NCBI RefSeq assembly: GCF_900109075.1
Contig: NZ_FNYS01000025.1
Span: 1 to 49,918, forward strand
Reading direction: 5' to 3'
Length of the DNA stretch: 49,918 nt
Source of the DNA: Myroides marinus
Lineage (GTDB): Bacteria; Bacteroidota; Bacteroidia; Flavobacteriales; Flavobacteriaceae
The position numbers and the translations under genes are program-made. This document shows positions 35,999 through 44,993 of this stretch, piece by piece; within the stretch, counting starts at the first letter, position 1; every line of letters begins with the position of its first letter. Under the pieces are notes generated by a model that saw only the letters and a program-made list of their open reading frames with translations, ran no database searches and was not told where the DNA came from.

Positions 35999-36619
35999 TT
36001 AATTGTCTTGATTTTGAACTGTTGCTTTTATTTTGAATTTTGGTGTTATTGTAGGTAGATATACTTTAACAGAAATAGACATCGGAAAATCAACTCCCAT
36101 AATAATGGCTTCTCCTGAACCTAAAAAAGGTAAAAACAAAAGTATCTTCTTATTAGTGGTTGAACAAGATTCACTATAATTTTCTTGTCTTAAATCATTT
36201 ATGCTTTCCTTCCAATTTCTTCTTTCCAATTCTTCTATAATATGTTCCTGGACTGGATTTAAGCCTATCTAAAGTATTTCTTAGTAATCTATCTCAATAA
36301 TATCACTTTCAGAAATCCCTTTAATTACTGCTTGATTAAACTTATAATATGATTCATTTGTATAAAATTTTAATACAGCTTGCTCTTCCAAAGATAATAA
36401 ATCTTTATATTTTCTATTCTGTTCTACTTGTTTATATGCTTCTGCAAAATCTTCATTCTTTAATAGTTTACTAAAAATAGGAGGAGTTATATTATCATCA
36501 ACTAATCCTAATGCTCTGAACACCTCTTCCTGTCTAGAGAGTAAATTTCTCTCATCTGCTGTTAACTTAGTTGCGTTAGCTTTAAAAACTTTCCACTCTA
36601 TATACCTAGCTAACATCAA
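35999..36619 (-). pseudogene. Decayed ADP-ribosyltransferase-like toxin gene
   Basis: A first frame of 112 codons (36619-36281) has a helical linker and then LSLEEQAVLKFYTNESYYKF with NQAVIKG, the typical opening of ART toxin domains. It stops, but a shifted frame continues at once with LRNTLDRLKSSPGTYYRRI, matching the ART step before the first catalytic Arg (Y-R-G/R). A further frame (36229-35999) gives a beta-rich stretch KILLFLPFLGSGEAIIMGVD that I cannot place. The gene is thus broken by frameshifts and stops. It probably was the C-terminal end of a polymorphic toxin. The last part might alternatively be a separate small gene. Confidence 0.5.
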
Positions 36620-37245
36620 GTCTAGTACACTCTTATTCTCTTGTATAAAGTTTTTTTTTTAATTCAAAATTATAGAGTATTTAGAGCTTTTTAACCCCTT
36701 TACTATAATTACTCTTACAAGTAACAATATATACTTAAAAAACAGCTATTTATTACAGTCAGATAAGTTAATCAGAAAATGATCTGCTCACAGCACATAA
36801 CACTAGAAAGACTTAGTCAATGGTTATTCTAAAGATCATATTATCTGACAAAATCTTAACAATAACTCTATATTTTTTTATAATGTTTTCAAATGGAAAT
36901 ACAGGGAAGTAATCCATTGTATAAAACACTTTTAACTTATAAATATACCCAACGGGGTATATAATAGGAAGTACTAAAAAACACTATACCCAATAAGGTA
37001 TTATTTATATTAATTGTTAGACATTAAGTTTAATCTTAGATCACAACAAAAAAGACCGCTATAAACCTTTGTCTATAGCAGTCTTTTACATTTAAGAGAA
37101 AGTATTCATATACCTTAATCAAAAGATCTAATTAATCAAGGGGAAATAACAAGTACAAAACACTTAATCTATTACTTAGTAATAGAGAACTCTCTTGATT
37201 AAAGTAATATGAAGATTATAAATAAAGCATCAAGCTTTAAAACCA
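36620..37245. other. Gene-free region with a terminator hairpin
   Basis: No gene seen. A hairpin AAAGAC-C-GCTATA / TATAGC-A-GTCTTT (37051-37063 with 37074-37086) is followed on the minus strand by TTTTTTGTTG, so it probably terminates the lipoprotein gene that ends at 37246. The text near 36950-37005 repeats a TACCC(A)A..GGGTAT theme. Confidence 0.55.
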
Positions 37246-37683
37246 TTATCTTCTTAAAACTAATTCTACAGCAAGTAAATCTGGATGATCCAGCACCTCT
37301 AGCTCCATTTCATTTCTTAAGAGTCTTTTTATCTTAAATCTTAAAGGCGTTGCTATACTATCAGAGATTAACTCTACAATATCACCATTTAAACTCCAGC
37401 TTCCACTATCTTTATTTAGCCAGTACTGATCAATGGCATTATATCTAGAGGAATCTAAATTTATATCAATTAAAGAAACTTGATATTTTGAACGATTTGC
37501 CTTAGAGCAGTCTTTTGTAAATTCAAAATAAGTAACCCTCCACTTCTTTTGAATATTAATAGAGTTTATCTCCAAAGGAGTATCTATTTGCATATTTGTC
37601 TCTTTATCACTTGTACAACTAAACGTAGTTATAAGTAACAATGCTAAACTCAAACTTCTAATTTTTTTCAAGGCCTCTTTCAT
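37246..37683 (-). CDS. Small lipoprotein with lipocalin-like body
   Basis: A 145-residue protein with lipoprotein signal (LALLLITTFSC, Cys at about 23). The mature part starts with KKWRVTYFEF and has the alternating beta pattern and NKDSGSWSLNGDIVEL turn seen in Bacteroidetes lipocalin-like lipoproteins. Ligand and role unknown. It is alone, with decayed DNA on both sides, but its frame is intact. Confidence 0.65.
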   Translation of the reverse strand: MKEALKKIRSLSLALLLITTFSCTSDKETNMQIDTPLEINSINIQKKWRVTYFEFTKDCSKANRSKYQVSLIDINLDSSRYNAIDQYWLNKDSGSWSLNGDIVELISDSIATPLRFKIKRLLRNEMELEVLDHPDLLAVELVLRR

Positions 37684-37777
37684 AGTTATGCTTTTTTAAA
37701 ATTCAAAAAATACTCACTGTTTTACTGATTCTAAAAGCGCTAAAAAAACTAATCATCAACACTTGAACAATCAGAGT

Positions 37778-37824
37778 ATACTAGCAGACTTTACCTGCAG
37801 TAACTTTGTTTTAGCAAAGAGAGT
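37778..37824. repeat. Second copy of the IS4-remnant end
   Basis: ATACTAGCAGACTTTACCTG and the following bases match the IS4 remnant end at 33794-33840 at roughly four of five positions, including GTTTTAGCAAA. No transposase remains here; it is a solo end or deletion scar. Confidence 0.6.
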
Positions 37825-38109
37825 AATAAATCAATTTTTAATAATTCAAAAAGGTAAAAAGATTCAAGAAATATTGTCAAAGATAATTTTTAAAAAATAT
37901 ATACATTAAAAATACATACAAACACAAAACATAAATCACTAATAATAAGCAATATATATATGTAAAAAAGTAAATTTACATTTTTAAACCATTTTATTAT
38001 TGACTAAAAAATTCTGATTTAATAAAAACTAATCTAAACTACAGCAAGAATCTGCTAACGAGTTTATAGGTGTTTCTTGACTATCACAACTACACAAATT
38101 AATAGTAAA

Positions 38110-38220
38110 AAACATTGCACTGCTAAAAGAGACTTATTTCTAAAGACATTATCCTAGAAGTAATCCTTTAAAATACTGAATATCAATTTTTTTACAAATA
38201 TACCTTCTCCCTATTTTTAT
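38110..38220. repeat. Degenerate repeat, copy 2 (partial)
   Basis: It shares the blocks TTTCTAAAGACATTA, CCTAGAAGTAATCCTTTAAA and TACTGAATATCA with copies 1 and 3. The minus strand again ends IQYFKGLLLG-stop. The surrounding 37825-38325 shows no other gene. Confidence 0.55.
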
Positions 38221-38325
38221 TAGAATCAATTAATTAATATTTTCAGCGTATACATTCTATAAGAAGAGTTTTTGGGCAATATGGGTATAGGTGAGAAGAA
38301 ATAGAAGGTTTAATAGTCAATGTAA

Positions 38326-38472
38326 AAAAAGCATAAACCTAATGTTACAACTATTGTTGGTATGGCGCATAGTGAGAATGAGAAATCATTAAAGATGATG
38401 GAAAACATGGGCTTTACTCAAATTCATGATTATTTCGAAATAGACAAAAAGAGCTTTGAATTAAAGATATAG
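38326..38472 (+). pseudogene. GNAT acetyltransferase C-terminal fragment
   Basis: A 48-codon frame reads TTIVGMAHSENEKSLKMMEN then MGFTQIHDYFEIDKK, the acetyl-CoA pocket and last helix of GNAT enzymes (N-x-x-S-x-x-x-M-E-x-x-G-F). A stop lies just upstream and no N-terminal part is found, so it is a remnant. Confidence 0.7.
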
Positions 38473-38586
38473 CTATACAAACTCTAAAGAGTACAATACA
38501 AGCACTGCTTGAGTTAAAGCTTAGCAGTATTTTGTAATTATACTGACTATTATGTTTGAATAACTGCCTAATGACTTTTTAAGAAA

Positions 38587-39357
38587 TTATAATAATTGAG
38601 CAATTTCGAAATGCATACCATCTTTCCTAGAGAAATGGCCACCCCAATAAAAACCATATTCGTGTGCTAATGGAACTAATTCTCTAATAGACCCCTTTAA
38701 TCCAAGAGCTATAGGTTCAGCATCTAGTTGGTTCCATTGCATATTTATATCAAAAGCAGTACCGAAGCAATGATTAGAAAGAGCAGTTTTAGAACCTCTA
38801 ATTAAACGAGCATTATAGCTTCCTCCATAACTTATAAGTAGTGAAAGCATTTTCTGCTTTTCTATTTCATTAAAAAAACCGCGTAACTGATCTGCAGCTT
38901 TACGATGGAATCTTATTATTCTATTTACTCCATTAAAAGTTCTCCTTAATTGTGGTATATCTACTTTTATTATGTTTTTAGATTCAAAATCATTTATTAT
39001 TGTTATTTTCTCTGGGTTATCATTAGTTGGATTATGAACAAACATTATTTCGCCAAATTTTTCAAATAAAATTTGACGAGATACAATTGAGGAAAATTTA
39101 GGCTTTAAAGGAAACTCTTTTGTTTGACTATCAAAGAAAGACATACCATCTTTGTATGCTTCTAGCCAAGTTTTATTGCCAATATAACCATCAACCACTA
39201 TTTTTTTTTGCTGTTGGTAATTTTTTATTGCTAATAAAAAATTAACGTCATAATAGTCATCTATGCTTCCTTGATAATTACCTAGAAGAACTTGAAATTT
39301 TTTCCATTGTCTAATTAAGGGATTTACTGTATTGGGTATTAGGAGTTCAATTTTCAT
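38587..39357 (-). CDS. M15-family peptidoglycan peptidase with N-terminal PG-binding domain
   Basis: A 256-residue protein. The N-terminal 75 residues contain a peptidoglycan-binding-1-like fold (DVNFLLAIKNYQQQKKIVVD, then GYIGNKTWLEAY). The C-terminal half is a VanY/L-Ala-D-Glu type M15 domain with the zinc motif SNHCFGTAFDIN (H-x6-D) near residue 196 and the second His in GMHFEIA near 250. No signal peptide is present, so the protein would act as an endolysin-like or secreted effector needing another export route. Its neighbours are pseudogenes; no immunity gene is recognised. Confidence 0.85.
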   Translation of the reverse strand: MKIELLIPNTVNPLIRQWKKFQVLLGNYQGSIDDYYDVNFLLAIKNYQQQKKIVVDGYIGNKTWLEAYKDGMSFFDSQTKEFPLKPKFSSIVSRQILFEKFGEIMFVHNPTNDNPEKITIINDFESKNIIKVDIPQLRRTFNGVNRIIRFHRKAADQLRGFFNEIEKQKMLSLLISYGGSYNARLIRGSKTALSNHCFGTAFDINMQWNQLDAEPIALGLKGSIRELVPLAHEYGFYWGGHFSRKDGMHFEIAQLL

Positions 39358-39601
39358 AATTCGTTTGGTTTAGCTACTAACTTTTAATGAAGAAACTACT
39401 TTGTAGTCAAAAAAGAAAATATCTCGATTTTTAATAAGATTATATATATTACAAGTCTTCCATTTTACTTGGTAAGCTTAAGTAGTTTGGGATTAGTTTA
39501 ATGTAATTTCGATGTAATGCATAAAATAAAAGCTCCTTACTCCTGAGTATATAAAAGAGAAATTATCTTTTTTTAATCTATTAAAAGACATACATTAACA
39601 A

Positions 39602-39780
39602 TAAAAATTGATCCTTTTAAATAAAATAATTTCCCTTTAAAATTAGCTTTTATAGCTATTAGAAATTCTATATTTTTGTTACCATAGGCTAGTGTTTGTT
39701 TTTTAAAGACATTAGCTTAGAAGTAATTCTTTAATATACTGAATATTAGCCATTTTCACAAACAATTTTTCCTTTATTTT
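39602..39780. repeat. Degenerate repeat, copy 3
   Basis: It matches copy 1 over about 165 bases: TGATCC, CCCTTTAAAATTAGCTTTTA, TAGCTATTAGAAATTCTATA, GACATTAGCTTAGAAGTAAT, TACTGAATATTAG. The minus strand gives MANIQYIKELLLS-stop at the end. The rest of 39358-39884 shows no gene. Confidence 0.6.
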
Positions 39781-39884
39781 TCTTAAAATTAATTAACTTT
39801 TTTGTCGTGTACTAAGAATTAATTTATTTGATTTTACTTACTACTTTATTACATATACTAAAAAGAGCATAAAAGGTTACTTAA

Positions 39885-40018
39885 TGTAAAATAAACCATA
39901 ATCGACCAATAACCAATTCCTTATTCTAGTTGGAAGCTTCTGTTGATCTGGTGCTGTATGATTATATATTACTAAAACTCCTTGGTTAATTGGTAATGTA
40001 GGGACCTCATTGATTTTC
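39885..40018 (-). pseudogene. Remnant copy of the exported protein gene at 31787-32737
   Basis: On the minus strand, NEVPTLPINQGVLVIYN with TAPDQQ and, further on in another frame, YWSIMVY correspond to SALPSESST..NDQGTW, TATDPQQ and the C-terminal YWSIMVYLR of the 316-residue protein. The middle is deleted and the frame is shifted. It directly precedes (3') the membrane protein gene at 40019. Confidence 0.6.
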
Positions 40019-41140
40019 TTAATGATTAAGTTTCTTTAAATCCATTTGAAGGGTATCCTTATTAAAAATCATTTTCCATTGCATTGATTTATCATCAATA
40101 CTATTAATTAGAACAGGAATTGTATCAGGTTTATTTGGATTATTTTCATAGGATATAACCGTAAATTCCTGATTTTTTCCATTGTAATGATACTTCATAA
40201 ATACAGATATACTATCCACATATAAATATGGGTTGGGACAAAAGAACATTTTGCCTCTTTCTTCTATATAAATTGTTTTCCAAGCTAAAGTATCGTTTAC
40301 CCAAGATTGCTCATCAACTATTTCACCATTACGTATCATTTTTTCAACTTTCCATTTACCAAAATACTTTTTTGAAAGATGAACATCGTAATTATAATAA
40401 ATAACAAACAGAAAAGGAATCATAACACATAACAATCGAGCAACCCAACGTAAAAAATTACTACCAAGGGATGGTAATGTACTTTTATACTGATCAAAAA
40501 AACTTATTACCTTAACTCTGTGCTGTAAAAATAAATTAACTAATCCTAAAGTTATTAGAATAGATGTAAATAATGTTATTGGTCCTATATTATAAAAAAT
40601 ATTAATCAATACAATATTTAACATTACAGGTAAAAGTATTAATACACCTAATAAAAGAGTTCTTCTAAATAATAAGAAGATACTCCCTATTATCTGGAAA
40701 AAAGCCACAATAACAGAAAGCCCATAAGAAAACCCATAGTATTTCCAGGTTAGTTCCGGCCCTGTTAATGAATTTACCAGAGAGTCATCGATATGATATG
40801 AATAGTTGAAATTGACTTCAAATATTTTTTGAAAACCAAAATCTAATAATAAAAAAGCTATCCAATAACGCAATAATATTGAAAGCCAAGAAACATATAC
40901 TATAGAGTTGATATTTTCTCTTTTATGCCAATAAATTGAAAAACCAATAGAGAATAATATTGACAATGCTAAGGCCATAAATCCTGCTGGAAGAATAAAC
41001 TTTGAAAGTTTATAAGGTAAAAGAGGCATTATTATAAAAAGAGTAGTATTTATAGCACCAACAATTGCTAAAAAAGATAATGAAAGTTTAGAGAACCATT
41101 TGGTTTGGTTTAATTCTTTCTTTGAATTTATAGTATTCAT
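40019..41140 (-). CDS. Membrane protein with DoxX-like helices and a soluble C-terminal domain
   Basis: A 373-residue protein with about eight hydrophobic helices in the first 255 residues (including FLLLDFGFQKIFEVNF, a DoxX-like membrane entry) and a C-terminal globular part of about 120 residues beginning KKYFGKWKVEKMIRNGEIVD, beta-rich like the lipocalin-type domains of Bacteroidetes. It resembles uncharacterised DoxX-family proteins of the phylum. Function unknown. No partner gene is adjacent; the upstream 890 bases hold no intact gene. Confidence 0.65.
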   Translation of the reverse strand: MNTINSKKELNQTKWFSKLSLSFLAIVGAINTTLFIIMPLLPYKLSKFILPAGFMALALSILFSIGFSIYWHKRENINSIVYVSWLSILLRYWIAFLLLDFGFQKIFEVNFNYSYHIDDSLVNSLTGPELTWKYYGFSYGLSVIVAFFQIIGSIFLLFRRTLLLGVLILLPVMLNIVLINIFYNIGPITLFTSILITLGLVNLFLQHRVKVISFFDQYKSTLPSLGSNFLRWVARLLCVMIPFLFVIYYNYDVHLSKKYFGKWKVEKMIRNGEIVDEQSWVNDTLAWKTIYIEERGKMFFCPNPYLYVDSISVFMKYHYNGKNQEFTVISYENNPNKPDTIPVLINSIDDKSMQWKMIFNKDTLQMDLKKLNH

Positions 41141-42030
41141 CTAATTAATGTTTTTGGGTTTATACTCAGGTTTAATGACGCTTAACATGCTATTTCACGA
41201 AACAAAAGGCACAAGAGCCTCATAAAAACCACATCTAAATATCATTAAACTAATTACCAATATAACTATAATTCGAATCAATATTTAAAAATTATTCATT
41301 AAATCAATATAAAAATTAGAAAATAACTAATCACCTATAATAAAACATACGGAGATTCTATTAACACGAAAAAACAGATACTAAATACCTTATAATTATG
41401 ATTCGTTATTTATTTATATTATTATTAAGTACATAATCTTTTTTGTGAAGTATAGATAGAATAATGTAAAATGCCCCCTATTACTTACTACTGCAGGCAT
41501 ATTCTTCGTTAAAGATATCCATCCAAATTAGTTATTCCAAAGGGCTTAAATAGTCCTTTTGGAACAAATTTATCGATAGATTGTCACTTACTAATTTTAT
41601 AATTCTTAACCAATAATTATGTATTTCATCCATGATAGTTCCAAGTTTCCCTTGATTCTACAACCAAAGGTCCTTATAAAATGAAATCAATTGAATCAGA
41701 ACTCATATCCATTCTTAATTCTGTATTTCTAGGATCACGATAACAAACATATTCATATCATTAGTCATTGTAAGCAAATTTCGAATTGTTATCTTTTGCT
41801 TTCTTGCATTTAAGTCGGTTATATATAAGAGTTTTAAAAGTCCTTATAACATTATCAATTTTTAATAAACAATTCTTCTTCACAGTCTTCAATTTTTCTT
41901 ATACACAAACTATCTCCAAGATACACTAGACCAAATTAGTTTAAAAACACTAGTAACAAATCAACATTAAAAAGATATTTATTTAACAATTAAAATACTG
42001 CAGTTGATATTATCAATAATCAAAAAAACT
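41141..42030. other. Gene-poor region with a decayed minus-strand reading frame
   Basis: No intact gene. On the minus strand around 41800-41590 a broken frame reads KFAYND-stop-YEYVCYRDPRNTELRMDMSS, then a stop, then GPLVVESRETWNYHG, which looks like a decayed small protein (perhaps an immunity protein) that I cannot identify. A hairpin TTCCAAAGGG / CCTTTTGGAA lies at about 41535-41564. Confidence 0.45.
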
Positions 42031-42354
42031 TTATTCTTTATATTGTTTGAGTTTATTTAAAGTAGATTCAATCATTTCCATTCTTTTATTTACTTTCACC
42101 GCTGAAGCATCTAAAGTATACCCCTCTTCCATTAGCTCTTTAATTAATAACATCTTTTTGATATTCTCATAATTATATTTTCTGTTTTTCCCCTCTTCCT
42201 CCGTTAAACTGGTAATTATACCTTTTTCTTCCCAATATCTAATTTGACGTGTCGCAATACCAGTAATTTGAGCAACTTCTCCAATACCAACAACTAATTT
42301 ATCTAAGAATTTAAAATCAAAAGATAAATCATTACCATTTTTATCATCCTCCAT
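42031..42354 (-). CDS. MerR-family transcriptional regulator
   Basis: A 107-residue regulator with the winged HTH VVGIGEVAQITGIATRQIRY followed by WEEKGIITS and the second helix pair (NYENIKKMLLIKELMEEGYT). A short dimerisation helix follows. There is no effector domain and no metal-binding cysteine, so it is a short, MlrA/HspR-like MerR type. It is divergent from the NTF2-isochorismatase pair, with two identical palindromes in the shared upstream region, so it probably controls both directions. Confidence 0.9.
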   Translation of the reverse strand: MEDDKNGNDLSFDFKFLDKLVVGIGEVAQITGIATRQIRYWEEKGIITSLTEEEGKNRKYNYENIKKMLLIKELMEEGYTLDASAVKVNKRMEMIESTLNKLKQYKE

Positions 42355-42435
42355 TTGTAATTTATTTACAATTAATGTTGTAAATATAAAATATTAGTTA
42401 TTCATTTGCAATTGTAATTTATTTACAATTAATGT
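42355..42435. promoter_or_regulatory. Divergent promoter region with two identical palindromic operators
   Basis: The 24-base unit starting TTGTAATTTATTTACAA occurs at 42355-42378 and 42412-42435; each holds TTGTAA-N5-TTACAA. Between them is a plus-strand promoter, TTG (42378-42380), 20 bases, TTCATTTG (42401-42408, one mismatch to TAnnTTTG), and a mirror candidate TATATTTA for the MerR gene. One operator covers the MerR start, the other the start region of the plus-strand transcript. Confidence 0.65.
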
Positions 42436-42455
42436 AAATCATAAATACAAAATGT

Positions 42456-42947
42456 ATGAAATCAACAATTAAACTATTAGTAATCACTTTAGTTATTTTA
42501 AAAAATTTTACAATGTTATCTCAGGAAAAATTATTAAATGATCCAGACAAAATCCAGCTAATTACAGTTGTAGAAAAAACCTTTGCACAAGGAGCATTAA
42601 ATCAGCTTAATGTAGAACAAATGAATAAAGGTTTTCACTCAGATTTTAATATCCTTATTGCCAATGGGACCAATCTGTTTAAACTTTCTCTTGCCAAATG
42701 GATTGAAGTGGTTAATCACTATAAAAACTCTCCTGATAAAGTGAAATCAGGCATAAGAAATCTTAATTACAAAATTGAAGTACTAGATATAACGGATAGT
42801 ATAGCTATTGTAAAAACACAGTTCTTTAGAAACAATGAACTAATAATCACTGATTATTTATCTTACATAAAATTTGAAGATTCATGGAAAGCTGTTTCTA
42901 AAATATCCAAAGAACATATTTCAAATCCTTTAAAATTAGAACTATAA
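42456..42947 (+). CDS. Exported NTF2/SnoaL-like protein
   Basis: A 163-residue protein with a signal-like N terminus (LLVITLVILKNFTMLSQ) and a cone-fold NTF2/lumazine-binding-like domain: IQLITVVEKTFAQGAL, MNKGFHSDFNILIANG, then YKIEVLDITDSIAIVKTQFF and the last strand ISYIKFEDSWKAVSK pattern (DYLSYIKFEDSWKAV). No catalytic residues can be named. Its stop overlaps the start of the isochorismatase gene (TAATG), so the two are translationally coupled and probably act together. Confidence 0.8.
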   Translation: MKSTIKLLVITLVILKNFTMLSQEKLLNDPDKIQLITVVEKTFAQGALNQLNVEQMNKGFHSDFNILIANGTNLFKLSLAKWIEVVNHYKNSPDKVKSGIRNLNYKIEVLDITDSIAIVKTQFFRNNELIITDYLSYIKFEDSWKAVSKISKEHISNPLKLEL

Positions 42948-43612
42948 TGAAAAACTATTTTTTTATACTAATAAACCTACTAATTATGAATACACTTATT
43001 GCTCAAACTAAAAACAAGATAGCCTTAGTTTTAATTGAAACACAAAACGAATGGATGCATCCAGAAGGAAAACTAAACAAAGCTTTAATTAAGGACCAAT
43101 CAATGATGAAAAACTCAATTAGTAACATTGAGAAAGTTCTTCAATTCGCAAGGAAAAACAAATTAACAATCATACATGTAGGTTTAAAATTTACAGAAGG
43201 ATATCCTGAACTTGGTAATGCTACAAGCGGACTTAGAAAAGCTATTCCTAACGCTGGTACATTTCAAGAAAACAGTTTTGGAGCCACTTTTTTTGAATCA
43301 GTAAAACCTCTAAAAAATGAATTTATTACAAGTGGCCGAACTGGAGCTAGTGGTTTCACAGGTACGAATCTTGACTCTTATCTTAGAAATAACAATATAA
43401 ATAAGCTATACATTGTAGGATATGCAACCCATGTTTGTGTAGAAAGTACTTTTAGAGATGCTCATGAAAAAGGATATAATTCTATAGTGATATCAGATGC
43501 GACTTCTGCTTTTAACAACCAACAACAAGACTATTTTCTCTCAGAAATAGTACATCATTTTGGAGAACATATAACAAGTGAAAACTTTTTTTCATTAGAT
43601 TTAACTAACTAA
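42947..43612 (+). CDS. Exported isochorismatase-family protein with altered triad
   Basis: A 221-residue protein with a signal peptide (FFILINLLIMNTLIAQ) and a cysteine-hydrolase fold. The nucleophile is kept in YATHVCVESTFRDA, with the preceding cis-peptide region. However the usual catalytic Asp (ID-x-Q) is Glu in LIETQNEW, and the usual Lys (T-K before the S-x-F-x-G-T-L motif) is Ser in FITSGRTGASGFTGTNL. It may therefore hydrolyse a different substrate or be weakly active. Periplasmic location is also unusual for this family. It overlaps the convergent TPR gene stop by four bases. Confidence 0.8.
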   Translation: MKNYFFILINLLIMNTLIAQTKNKIALVLIETQNEWMHPEGKLNKALIKDQSMMKNSISNIEKVLQFARKNKLTIIHVGLKFTEGYPELGNATSGLRKAIPNAGTFQENSFGATFFESVKPLKNEFITSGRTGASGFTGTNLDSYLRNNNINKLYIVGYATHVCVESTFRDAHEKGYNSIVISDATSAFNNQQQDYFLSEIVHHFGEHITSENFFSLDLTN

Positions 43613-44814
43613 TAAGTCACATAAAAAAGATATACATCTGAATTTAAACTAAAAATGCTACCTATCTTTTTTATATATTTTTCAAGTACATTAATTAAAC
43701 CTAGAGCTTCTTTTTCTAATACTTTCAATTGTTTTTGCGTTGCTACTAAATAAGCTTGTTTGGCCCAATCTAAGGCTTGTTTGTGATTATTTAATTCATA
43801 GTACATATCAGCTACCATTATTGCTGAATTATACTGTAAATAATTATGTTTTAATTGCTTTGCTATTTCATAACTTTGCTTTACAATTGAAATATAAGAC
43901 TCTGATTTTTCTCTATTATTGGTAAGACTGCTATAAAACTCAGCTCTAGCTTTATTGGATTTTAAAGTTCCTGATAAAATTTCAGAACTATTTTTTGGTA
44001 AATATCTTAGTCCTTCTTGCGCGTCTATAGAAGCCTTTTGATAATTTTCTAGCACAATCTCTAAAGCAGATAAATTATTATAGCCCATTGCAATAGCATA
44101 GGAAAGATACTTAGAATCAAGTACTTTATTCTTTCCTAAATCAGCTAACATCAAATCAATAGCTTTTAATAAATATTCTTTACCCTTTGTATATTCTTCT
44201 CTCTCAATTAAACATAAAGCCATTAATTGGTTTGCTTCAAAGGGTACAGGATTTAATGGGTAATCTTGAAGAATCTTTAAAGAATTTGCCACTTTAACTT
44301 CACTCTCCATTGTCAATCCTTTTTCATATAATACTCTGGCTTGAAAAAACTCCATCTCCCCTACCTTCATAGAATCTCCAAGGCTCCTATAAACATTTTC
44401 GGCCTTAACATAGTAATAAAACGTACTGTCTAAAACGCCAATATCATGATAATACATTCCAATATTATTATAAGTACTAGCCAATAAGTTATCATCCGAA
44501 GCTCTTTTAGAAAATAAAACTGCTTTTTTACTTAACTTAAAAAAAGAAATAGAATCTCTTGTCCAACGCAATTTACCTAACAGTTTATCTATTTTCTCAC
44601 GTGATTGTTTTGTATTGTTTAGAGTTAAAGCAGTATTTACATAAGGCTTTAATTCCCTTGCAATGCTATCTTTAAATATGTCTTCATGCCACAAAGCATA
44701 AAGTTGATCATAATCAGTTCTTGCTTTTTGATTAGGTCTGGTACAATTAATAAACAACAAAGCAATTAAAATTAATATTGAATAAATTCTCAGTATCATT
44801 GTAATAATTCTCAT
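43609..44814 (-). CDS. TPR lipoprotein, likely the sensor part of a lost hybrid kinase
   Basis: The start at 44814 (MRIITMILRIYSILILIALL) gives a lipoprotein signal with cysteine in LFINC. About 350 residues of TPR helices follow (STYNNIGMYYHDIGVLDSTF, YYYVKAENVYRSLGD). Order and style match the periplasmic half of the TPR-kinase encoded just upstream at 44994. The frame ends KIGSIFSLNSDVYLFYVTY, about where the kinase paralogue has its membrane helix, and overlaps the convergent isochorismatase gene. The kinase half is absent, so this is either a truncated gene or a stand-alone sensor. Confidence 0.75.
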   Translation of the reverse strand: MRIITMILRIYSILILIALLFINCTRPNQKARTDYDQLYALWHEDIFKDSIARELKPYVNTALTLNNTKQSREKIDKLLGKLRWTRDSISFFKLSKKAVLFSKRASDDNLLASTYNNIGMYYHDIGVLDSTFYYYVKAENVYRSLGDSMKVGEMEFFQARVLYEKGLTMESEVKVANSLKILQDYPLNPVPFEANQLMALCLIEREEYTKGKEYLLKAIDLMLADLGKNKVLDSKYLSYAIAMGYNNLSALEIVLENYQKASIDAQEGLRYLPKNSSEILSGTLKSNKARAEFYSSLTNNREKSESYISIVKQSYEIAKQLKHNYLQYNSAIMVADMYYELNNHKQALDWAKQAYLVATQKQLKVLEKEALGLINVLEKYIKKIGSIFSLNSDVYLFYVTY

Positions 44815-44993
44815 TTTGTAACTATCAACAAAGTTAATCGATAAAACATCCAATATTTGATTACTTCCTTCTTTGTCTTAAAAAAGAATACTAACATGGT
44901 AAATCAGATAAAGAACACCTCATACTTATAGTAGATCTTAATATATCTATCACTTACTTAATAGTATAATTCAAAACCTTTTTTATATTATAC

